From Emticicia sp031378715 (lineage in GTDB: Bacteria; Bacteroidota; Bacteroidia; Cytophagales; Spirosomataceae): a stretch of DNA of 21,087 bases. The notes beneath the pieces were generated by a model that saw only the letters and a list, made by a program, of their open reading frames with translations, ran no database searches and was not told where the DNA came from. The stretch covers positions 1-21,087 of the forward strand of contig JANNEN010000215.1 of NCBI GenBank assembly GCA_031378715.1, read 5' to 3'. Positions 15,087-21,087 of the stretch are shown piece by piece; position 1 is the first letter of the stretch; each line of letters opens with the position of its first letter. Both the position numbers and the translations under genes were made by a program.

Positions 15087-15154
15087 CAATTTTCCGAAAT
15101 TGTTTTATGGAGCAATTTTCCGAAATTGTGTCGTAGAACAATTTTCCGAAATTG
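15087..15154. repeat. Three tandem 26-bp hairpin repeats
   Basis: CAATTTTCCGAAATTG occurs at 15087-15102, 15113-15128 and 15139-15154: three identical 16-mers at an exact 26-bp period, separated by 10-bp spacers that differ. Each is itself a small hairpin (CAATTT, loop TCCG, AAATTG). The array fills most of the gap between the RidA gene and sufD, within the presumed transcript. Such arrays may affect mRNA processing or are simply repetitive extragenic DNA. Confidence 0.85.
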
Positions 15155-15186
15155 TTTAAAAAATTGATTACCGAAAAATTTGAATA

Positions 15187-16509
15187 ATGAATTCAATAGA
15201 AAATAAAGATTTAAAAGCACAATTAATTGCTGATTTTCAGACCTCACAGGCAACGCTGAATGGTAAAAGTACACTACCGATTCATCAGTTGCGTGGCGAT
15301 GCCATGAAAAATTTTGATAAATTAGGCTTTCCTACCATTCGTCACGAAGAGTGGAAGTATTCGAGTGTGAGTAATCTAATCAAACAAACATTTGATTTTC
15401 ATACAAAGACTGATTTTGACCAAGCCGATCTTGATAAAATTCCGTTGCCACACCTTACTGGAAACGTTTTGTATTTTATCAACGGAGTTTATGATGCGGC
15501 ACTTTCGCAAATTGCAACGCCCGAAAATAAGCTAAAAGTGATTCCGTTTTCGGAGGCACTTGCCCAGCAGCCCGAGTTAATAGAAGGGTACTTCGGTAAA
15601 TATGCCAACTACGAAACCGATGCTTTTACGGCACTCAATACTGCCCTTGCCAACGACGGCGTGGTGGTGCAAGTAGCTGATAATAAGATAGTTGAAGAGC
15701 CAATCATACTCAGATTTATCTCTGATGTGCGTTTGGCAAATGTTGGTTCGCAGCCCCGAAATTTGATTATTGTGGGCAAAAATTCACAAGTAAAAATCGC
15801 CGAGGCGTACCGCACAGTAGGAGAGGGAGCAGCGTTTGTGAACACCGTTACCGAAATCATCGTTGATGAGTCGGCCATGGTCGATTATTACAAGGTGCAA
15901 AGCGAAAGCGATAAATCGTATCATATCGGCACGACACAGGTTTATCAAAAATCTCGCAGCTATTTTTATTCAGCTACGGCAACCTTGAATGGTGGTTTTG
16001 TCCGAAATAACCTTAATGTAGTGCTCGATGGCGAGCATATCGAAAGCCATTTGTTTGGTTTGTATCTGCCCAACGGTAGGCAACACGTTGATAATCATAC
16101 GGTTGTGGATCACCGAAAACCACACTGCGAGAGCCATGAGCTTTATAAAGGTATCTTGATGGATAAATCGACGGGGGTTTTTAATGGTAAAATCTTTGTG
16201 CGAGAAGATGCCCAAAAGACCAATGCTTACCAGAATTGTCGAAATGTGGTAACTTCTGATGAAGCAACGATGAATACGAAGCCCCAACTCGAAATTTGGG
16301 CCGATGATGTGAAGTGTTCGCACGGAACAACGACGGGAAAGCTCAACGACGAAGCGATTTTTTATATGCAGTCACGGGGGATTCCGAAAAAAGAGGCCAT
16401 TCGTTTGCAACTTTTGGCGTTTGCCCAAGATGTGGTCACGCAAATCAAAATTGATTCAATCAGAGAATATATTGAGGAGTTGATTTTGGAAAAATTGGAA
16501 GGGGCGTGA
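15187..16509 (+). CDS. sufD: Fe-S cluster assembly protein SufD
   Basis: 440 residues. N-terminal helical domain with the LGFPTIRHEEWKYSSV motif, then the SufBD beta-helix (FINGVY, QVADNKIVEEPI), and the C-terminal core: VDNHTVVDHRKPHCESHELY, GVFNGKIFVREDAQKTNAYQ and DVKCSHGTTTGKLNDEAIFY, with His379 in the CSHG element matching the conserved SufD cluster-assembly histidine. It forms the SufBC2D scaffold with SufB and SufC. It is SufD and not SufB because of length and its N-terminal WKYS motif. A probable terminator follows 5 bp after the stop; sufS, commonly next in Bacteroidota, is not present. Confidence 0.95.
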   Translation: MNSIENKDLKAQLIADFQTSQATLNGKSTLPIHQLRGDAMKNFDKLGFPTIRHEEWKYSSVSNLIKQTFDFHTKTDFDQADLDKIPLPHLTGNVLYFINGVYDAALSQIATPENKLKVIPFSEALAQQPELIEGYFGKYANYETDAFTALNTALANDGVVVQVADNKIVEEPIILRFISDVRLANVGSQPRNLIIVGKNSQVKIAEAYRTVGEGAAFVNTVTEIIVDESAMVDYYKVQSESDKSYHIGTTQVYQKSRSYFYSATATLNGGFVRNNLNVVLDGEHIESHLFGLYLPNGRQHVDNHTVVDHRKPHCESHELYKGILMDKSTGVFNGKIFVREDAQKTNAYQNCRNVVTSDEATMNTKPQLEIWADDVKCSHGTTTGKLNDEAIFYMQSRGIPKKEAIRLQLLAFAQDVVTQIKIDSIREYIEELILEKLEGA

Positions 16510-16513
16510 TGGG

Positions 16514-16539
16514 TCAAGGTAAATCATTATCTTGATTTT
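16514..16539 (+). terminator. Probable terminator after sufD
   Basis: TCAAGGTAA (16514-16522) pairs with TTATCTTGA (16527-16535) through nine pairs, one of them G-U, around a 4-nt loop, followed by TTTT. Short and AT-rich, so possibly weak. Confidence 0.5.
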
Positions 16540-16630
16540 ATGAAATATTTGTTGGGGTAAAAATTATGAGTTGGAAAAATATTCGCTTTGTAATTAGTTT
16601 TTGCATTATTAACATTGCTGCTGAAAGTAA

Positions 16631-17662
16631 ATGAAGAAAATCGAGCCTAAACTGAAACATTTCTTGATATTACAACAATCTCAAAAACATCAAAAGAATA
16701 TTAATTACAAAAACTGGAAAAGAGACAAAAATAAGCAAAATCAAGGTTTAAGTGTAAATCAAAAAAAGTGGCTAAAAGGTGTTAGTAATAGTGATATATT
16801 TAAACCCCCTGATATTTTTTCTCTTAGAGAAAATGCAGAATTAGTCCTCCGATTTTTGAATCAGCTCAAAAATCATCAAAATAAAAATAGAGAAGTTTAT
16901 ATAAATTTAGTAAGTGTTAAAATAATTACAAATGGTTCAATTGCCATATTGTTATCAGTTATCCAAGAGTTAAATAATAAAGGAATAAGAGTAAGAGGGA
17001 AAAAACCAAAAGATAAAGAAACAAAAAAAATTATCGAAAAATCAGGTTTCTTCAACTATGTGATAGGCTTTATTGACGAAGAAAATAGTGTATCTCCAGA
17101 TACCATAATAACTAAAGGTGTAGAAGTAGTTGAACAAGAATCGACAGCAAAAATAGTTTTACAAGCAATGAAAACTGTTACAGGTGTTGAAAATAGGAAT
17201 CAACCAATACAAGGAATGTTAATTGAATTAATGGCAAATTCTGTGAATCATGCCTATCCGAATTCTCGAAAAAAGAAGTGGGTTTTGTCAGTAAATCACG
17301 ATGATATAAATAAAAAGGCTTCTTTTGCGTTTGTAGATAATGGAGTAGGTATTATAAAGACTTTAAATCTTAATTTATCGCAAAAATTTGAAAAGTTATT
17401 TAATGGCAATATTGACTTACTAAATACAGCATTTGAAGGAAAAATAGGTTCAAGAACAGGATTAACTTATAGAGGAAGAGGATTACCATCGGTATTCAAT
17501 AAGTATAAGCAGAATTGTTTTAAAGATTTTGTTGTTATTACAAATAATGTTTTCATTGACTTTCAAAACAATAAAAGTATATTGTTAGAGAATAGTTTTC
17601 ATGGGACGTTTTATTACTGGGAATTAAATCAAGATTGTGAATATTATGGAAAAAACGCTTAA
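16631..17662 (+). CDS. STAS-like / HATPase fusion protein (histidine-kinase-like ATPase)
   Basis: 343 residues, cytoplasmic. Residues 1-50 are lysine-rich and disordered-looking. Residues ~58-145 look like a STAS-type domain: PPDIFSL start, a VYINLVSVKII strand, a helix over TNGSIAILLSVIQELNNKG, and KPKDKETKKIIEKSGFFNYV. Residues ~165-332 are a GHKL/HATPase fold without any phosphoacceptor domain: N-box IELMANSVNHAY (198-209), G1 FVDNGVGI (234-241), G2-like RGRGLPSVFNKY (281-292) and a GTFYYW end strand. This recalls anti-sigma-factor kinases or Hsp90-like switches more than sensor kinases. The 3' end overlaps the next gene by 17-26 bp. The gene is AT-rich: 14 G/C of 60 at 16921-16980 against 25 of 60 at 16201-16260 in sufD. 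I know no assigned function. Confidence 0.8.
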   Translation: MKKIEPKLKHFLILQQSQKHQKNINYKNWKRDKNKQNQGLSVNQKKWLKGVSNSDIFKPPDIFSLRENAELVLRFLNQLKNHQNKNREVYINLVSVKIITNGSIAILLSVIQELNNKGIRVRGKKPKDKETKKIIEKSGFFNYVIGFIDEENSVSPDTIITKGVEVVEQESTAKIVLQAMKTVTGVENRNQPIQGMLIELMANSVNHAYPNSRKKKWVLSVNHDDINKKASFAFVDNGVGIIKTLNLNLSQKFEKLFNGNIDLLNTAFEGKIGSRTGLTYRGRGLPSVFNKYKQNCFKDFVVITNNVFIDFQNNKSILLENSFHGTFYYWELNQDCEYYGKNA

Positions 17663-17969
17663 AATATCGAAAGACTTTTCTCCAACACCAGGTGCAAGGT
17701 ATAGAACTGACGGAAAATTTTCTGGTCAAGAGTTCTACGAAACAGTATTAAAAAGATGCTTTGAAGAAATATTAAAGTTAAAATATAAGTTAAAAATAAT
17801 TTTAGACGGTACTCATGGTTACGCAACATCATTTTTAGATGAAGCTTTTGGTACATTAGCTAAAGATTTTGGTGTAGATGTTGTTAAAAAAAATGTTCTC
17901 TTCATTTCAGAAGAAGAACCTTACTTGGTAAATGAAATCAACGAGTACATCACTAATGCCCATAGCTGA
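17637..17969 (+). CDS. STAS-like domain protein (DUF4325)
   Basis: 110 residues from ATG 17637, or 107 from ATG 17646; both lie inside the end of the preceding gene, so translation is coupled. The sequence matches the DUF4325 pattern as I know it: PGARYRTDGKFSGQEFYE near the N-terminus, a KLKIILDGTHGYATSFLDEA core at residues 51-70 and GTLAKDFGVD after it. The core corresponds to the strand-loop-helix that carries the target residue in STAS anti-anti-sigma factors; the Ser in ATSFLDEAFG is the natural candidate for modification. Its pairing with a HATPase protein suggests partner switching, but this is inference; binding partners are unknown. Confidence 0.85.
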   Translation: MNIMEKTLKISKDFSPTPGARYRTDGKFSGQEFYETVLKRCFEEILKLKYKLKIILDGTHGYATSFLDEAFGTLAKDFGVDVVKKNVLFISEEEPYLVNEINEYITNAHS

Positions 17970-17971
17970 AT

Positions 17972-18523
17972 ATGCTTAGAAAATATCTAAAATATGGGAT
18001 AATTATATTTATAAGCTCAATTTTTGGCTTTTTTACATCAAGTTATGAATACTTCAAATTTGTAAGTGAGATAAATTTGGTAGATTTTGCTAACCTGGTG
18101 ATAACTTCATTAATTGGGCTTTTTATTGCGGTAACAATACAAAAACATCAAGCAAATGAAAGAATTGAAAAAGACCTCTTGATTTCGGAAATATCTCAAA
18201 TTAAAAGTGATTTAAAGACAGTTTATACTAATGTACTAAATGAAAATATAGATTTCAGTGATACGGTTTTCACTTTCAAAATTTCTTCCAGTAATCTTTC
18301 AAATTTAGAAGATTTATTTAGCATTTGTCAAATAGACGACTGTCAAAATAACATACTTTCACTCCTTAATAAAGTAAATCAACTAAAAAGAATTGTTACA
18401 AATTCTCTTGTTCAAAATAACAAGTTTATTATAACAGACGATGATAAGAACCTTTTTTTTGTTGAGTATAAAAAACTAACCGAGTTATTTCTTGAGTTAA
18501 TTGTAAAGATTAACAGAAAGTAA
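17972..18523 (+). CDS. Two-helix membrane protein of unknown function (third gene of the cassette)
   Basis: 183 residues. Two hydrophobic helices lie at ~8-23 and ~40-57, with a short loop containing aromatic and acidic residues; the remaining ~125 residues are soluble, helical and charged (QKHQANERIEKDLLISEISQ onward) with little similarity to anything I recognise. Both ends are probably cytoplasmic. The ATG is 2 bp after the stop of the DUF4325 gene, so it is part of the same operon. Codon use and AT content match the two upstream genes and not the flanks. It may be the output or membrane anchor of the module; an effector that disturbs the membrane is one hypothesis. Confidence 0.75.
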   Translation: MLRKYLKYGIIIFISSIFGFFTSSYEYFKFVSEINLVDFANLVITSLIGLFIAVTIQKHQANERIEKDLLISEISQIKSDLKTVYTNVLNENIDFSDTVFTFKISSSNLSNLEDLFSICQIDDCQNNILSLLNKVNQLKRIVTNSLVQNNKFIITDDDKNLFFVEYKKLTELFLELIVKINRK

Positions 18524-18868
18524 ATATTGGAAGAATAATAAGTAACAAGATAGATATAATCGACAATTTCAGGGACAACCAAATGGCTGATTATCAACAC
18601 ATTATATTACTATCGCCTTATCGACTATTGACCATCGACTACTTAACTAACAGTTTATTCTAATATATTTATGACAATTTTAACTCGAAGCGTTCAAGTA
18701 TTAATTCTCTTTAATCTTTTTAGCTCATTGCTTGCTAAGTTGCCTGCGACACGAGATTGGAAAATGTGTACCGACTAATTGTCTTTGCAACAACCTTTGC
18801 TCTAATATAGCCTTTGTAATTGTGTAGCAATTTTCATAAATATGAGATTATAGAAAAGACCTATTTAT
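18524..18868. other. Non-coding AT-rich stretch downstream of the cassette
   Basis: About 345 bp with no supportable gene. It contains TCGACTA twice (18621-18627 and 18635-18641) within simple-sequence-like DNA, and a 35-codon ORF at 18671 with a hydrophobic middle that I do not recognise. It may hold remains of an older insertion, but I see no IS ends. Confidence 0.5.
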
Positions 18869-18911
18869 AAAAAAATCCCTGCCAATTTCTGAACTTGGCA
18901 GGGATTTTTTT
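18869..18911. terminator. Bidirectional rho-independent terminator
   Basis: AATCCCTGCCAA (18874-18885) and TTGGCAGGGATT (18895-18906) form a perfect 12-bp stem with a 9-nt loop, flanked by an A-run on the left and a T-run on the right, which extend the pairing to ~17 bp. It serves both the plus-strand cassette and the minus-strand tssO, whose stop lies 22 bp away. Confidence 0.9.
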
Positions 18912-18932
18912 GAGCAAGAATTTCTGAAAATA

Positions 18933-19895
18933 TCAATCTTCGGGAGGAATGTTTTTTAAGTTTTTCTTGATTTCTTCCATCTTTTTTACCGCCAAAGTCT
19001 TGATTTCGGTATTGGTAGTTTTATCCAAAATATCCCTGAATTTCTTATAGGCATCGTTGTAGAGGTCTTCGATTTCCTTCTTGCTTTTTCGCTTGCGACC
19101 TTCTTCGGCTCGTTTTTTATCGCAGTCGGCTTCGACAAACATTCGGCGGGTTTCGAGCAGATTTATATCCGAATTATTGGTTACGACAACCGTGGCGGGT
19201 GCGGCCGTGGCGGGTTTTCCTTCGAGGTCTTTTACTTTTCGTTCAAGGTCTTTGACTTTTAGTTTTAGGTCAAAATTTTCCTCAATATATTTATCGCAAC
19301 CACCACCGCCGCCACCACCACCACCGCCTTTGCTGGCAAGTGCCATTCGGAGTTGGCTATCGGCGGTTTTTTCGGCTAATTGTGCCATTTGAAGCTCCTG
19401 ACGCAGTTTTTCGAGTTCCGACATATCAATACCACCCTTTTTCAAGGCCTCGCCACGAGCTTTCATGGTTTTCCAGAAATCGTAATAAATATTGTAATTT
19501 CGGATTATTCCCGCCGCTACCGCTTTATTATTTCCGTCCATAGCCGCCAAAAGTGCGACCGAATCGGCCTGTACTTTTACCATCATCATCGTGATGAGGT
19601 CTTCCGACTGCCGAATGGTCGATTGGTTGGCCGACGTGAATTCTTTGGCTTCAATGCTGCCATTAAATTCTTTATCAACTGAATACAGTTTTTTCATTTC
19701 GGTTCCCAACGTATCTACCCGCCCCATGAGTACGATGAGTTTCTTGAACTGTTCGCTTTCGGCTTGGAGCTTGTCGTTGGTTGAGCGGGTCCAGAAATAG
19801 GTAGCCACAATCGGGATAATTAATGAAAGTAAATAAACGCCAAAAAATTTACGTTGGGCAATGATTCGGTCTTGTTTGTTGATAGGCTCTAACAT
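18933..19895 (-). CDS. tssO: T6SSiii membrane protein TssO
   Basis: 320 residues. The N-terminus INKQDRIIAQRKFFGVYLLS leads into one membrane helix at ~17-35, the usual TssO arrangement; the rest is probably periplasmic and helical (~38-190). A run of ten glycines at 190-199 followed by Cys links to a strongly charged coiled coil (KLKVKDLERKVKDLEGK), then an AT/P-rich spacer and a C-terminal helical bundle. TssO is specific to the Bacteroidetes type VI secretion system, where with TssN, TssP and others it replaces the usual TssJLM membrane complex. The start lies 18 bp after the tssK stop. Assignment rests on N-terminal pattern and neighbourhood. Confidence 0.75.
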   Translation of the reverse strand: MLEPINKQDRIIAQRKFFGVYLLSLIIPIVATYFWTRSTNDKLQAESEQFKKLIVLMGRVDTLGTEMKKLYSVDKEFNGSIEAKEFTSANQSTIRQSEDLITMMMVKVQADSVALLAAMDGNNKAVAAGIIRNYNIYYDFWKTMKARGEALKKGGIDMSELEKLRQELQMAQLAEKTADSQLRMALASKGGGGGGGGGGCDKYIEENFDLKLKVKDLERKVKDLEGKPATAAPATVVVTNNSDINLLETRRMFVEADCDKKRAEEGRKRKSKKEIEDLYNDAYKKFRDILDKTTNTEIKTLAVKKMEEIKKNLKNIPPED

Positions 19896-19913
19896 TTCAT
19901 TAGGGTTTTAGGG

Positions 19914-21087
19914 TTAGTCCAAAGGATTGAATTTAGATTTAATTGGCTCAACGGGAGCCTTATCACGATGTACGGGGTTTTCGATAACAAATATTTGTTT
20001 GCCTCGCTGCTCACCTATGTATTCTAACTGCGTGAGTTTATCCAAGAGCATGGCTATTACTTGCCAAATATTATCTACTTTTTCGAGGGTAACTTTTATT
20101 TCATGGTGATTGTACCGCAAATAAATAAGGGTATCCATGCCACCGTCAATAACGGCGGGCGGCACTTCGGCCCACGAACCAAAATATTTCAATATTTCCT
20201 CTTTGTTGATACTCGTGAGCGTATTGATATAGGTTTTGAAAACCTTGGCCATTTGGGCAAAAAGATTGATGGTTTTGATGGGCGGCTCATCGGGCAGAAT
20301 GAGTTTGTATTCTGTGATACCCGCTGCAATGGTGAATAAAAGTTTGTCCATCAGTACATTGATATTTTCGCTGAGGGGGCTTTTCTTTTCGGGTTTTAGC
20401 TTGATTTTTTGCATGATTTTTACGCAACTATTTTCAAGGCTGGTCAGTAAACCTTCTAATCGTCCGTGCCATTCGTATAACTTCGGAAAGCTCCTGATAG
20501 TGCTGCAAGGCGGAATATAGTCGTTTTCGAGCCTTACTTCGTTGTTTTCATAAATCAGTTTGCCCACAATCAAATGCGTTGAGCTATATTCCGATGAATT
20601 GATGTAGTCACTCGGAATGATACTCAGGCGGTAGTCGGCTTTTGTGAATGGATAACGGGGCGGGGTTTCGTTGGTTGCTTCGCCAAATGGTACTCGCTTG
20701 GCGGGATTTATCGAAATCGTGATATACAATTCGTTGCGGAGGGTAGCTTGCAGGGCGTATTGTTCGATGATTTGCCCGAGCGGAACCCGCATCACGATAG
20801 CATCTTCGGCGGTGGTATTGATGAGTTCGAGTCGGTGGCCGCCGCCCGTGACGGCTCGGCAAAAGTTCATTTTTACGCTAATCGTACTTTGGCTATCAAC
20901 GTGAACAAACAACTCGTAGGAACTCGTATTGGTTGGACTTGCCAGCAATCCGTAGTTGTATTCGTTGGTACGTAGGGCGATTGCATCACGGACAAAATCC
21001 TGTACGAAATTTTCGATTTCGACAAATTGCCGCTTTGAAATTTTCATTCCATCTACCCAATTTACGGGATAATTTTTTATTTCGCTT
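19914..21087 (-). CDS. tssK: Type VI secretion baseplate protein TssK (T6SSiii type), 5' end outside window
   Basis: The frame stays open to the window edge: 13 codons precede the first internal ATG (21047) and encode NYPVNWVDGMKISKRQF, the typical N-terminus of Bacteroidota TssK, so the true start is a few codons beyond 21087 and the ATG at 21047 is internal. About 390 residues are visible. Conserved features: WVDGMKI..RQFVEIENF, a beta-rich N-terminal shell domain (VKMNFCRAVTGGGHRLELIN), and a helical middle with LLFTIAAGITEYKLILPDEPP. TssK links the baseplate to the membrane complex. The next gene, 18 bp downstream, is tssO, supporting a T6SSiii operon that continues to the right of the window. 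Confidence 0.85.
   Translation of the reverse strand, partial: SEIKNYPVNWVDGMKISKRQFVEIENFVQDFVRDAIALRTNEYNYGLLASPTNTSSYELFVHVDSQSTISVKMNFCRAVTGGGHRLELINTTAEDAIVMRVPLGQIIEQYALQATLRNELYITISINPAKRVPFGEATNETPPRYPFTKADYRLSIIPSDYINSSEYSSTHLIVGKLIYENNEVRLENDYIPPCSTIRSFPKLYEWHGRLEGLLTSLENSCVKIMQKIKLKPEKKSPLSENINVLMDKLLFTIAAGITEYKLILPDEPPIKTINLFAQMAKVFKTYINTLTSINKEEILKYFGSWAEVPPAVIDGGMDTLIYLRYNHHEIKVTLEKVDNIWQVIAMLLDKLTQLEYIGEQRGKQIFVIENPVHRDKAPVEPIKSKFNPLD

Noticed and set aside
15087..15154. CRISPR-like array
   Set aside because: Repeats are 16 bp and palindromic with 10-bp spacers, too short for CRISPR, and no cas genes are near.
15970..16323. 117-codon minus-strand ORF opposite sufD
   Set aside because: Shadow of the highly conserved SufD core.
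16631..17662. Sensor histidine kinase
   Set aside because: There is a HATPase fold but no H-box or dimerisation domain and no membrane segment, so it is not a classical sensor kinase.
18671..18778. 35-codon plus-strand ORF in the long gap
   Set aside because: No recognisable motif and no promoter or neighbour support.

Overview
The window looks like chromosomal DNA of a Bacteroidota bacterium, probably of the Cytophagales/Cytophagia type. It has AT-rich intergenic DNA, several TTTG / TAnnTTTG promoter boxes, no obvious Shine-Dalgarno sites, a DUF4907 lipo/secreted protein, a Kelch-type surface protein and the TssK/TssO pair of a Bacteroidetes-type (T6SSiii) secretion system. The first ~95 bases do not belong: they are about 70% G+C and encode a nucleotidyltransferase signature on the opposite strand, so the window probably starts with an assembly chimera.

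Layout. 1-2032: minus-strand secreted Kelch-repeat protein (3' end lost at the chimeric junction) and a small DUF4907 protein. 2213-4758: a TPR sensor histidine kinase (+) convergent with a LytTR response regulator (-), probably a cognate pair; a direct repeat with 21-bp period sits just upstream of the kinase promoter. 4775-4947: a degenerate ~173-bp inverted repeat. 4947-7372: two glycosyltransferases of GT-B/GT4 type and a tRNA-Val(GAC), all minus. 7513-12105: a UMF1-type MFS transporter and the 5-oxoprolinase genes pxpA, pxpC and pxpB on the minus strand, with a DUF1080 secreted hydrolase gene lying on the plus strand between pxpB and pxpC. 12249-13665: two translationally coupled response regulators; the first is frameshifted, the second carries a complete class III adenylate cyclase domain. 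13866-16509: sufC, a RidA-family gene and sufD, without sufB or sufS next to them. 16631-18523: an AT-rich three-gene cassette (STAS-like/HATPase protein, DUF4325 protein, two-helix membrane protein). 18869-18911: a bidirectional terminator. 18933-21087: tssO and the 3' part of tssK.

The best candidate for an undescribed system is the 16631-18523 cassette: two tightly coupled regulatory proteins resembling an anti-sigma-type ATPase and a STAS-like partner, followed at 2 bp by a membrane protein, sitting as a compositionally distinct insert between the suf genes and a T6SS. Its function is not known to me; partner-switching signalling or membrane-acting defence are hypotheses only. Other points of interest are a 42-bp near-identical element placed in the same orientation upstream of two different response-regulator genes, and several families of small inverted or tandem repeats in gene gaps.
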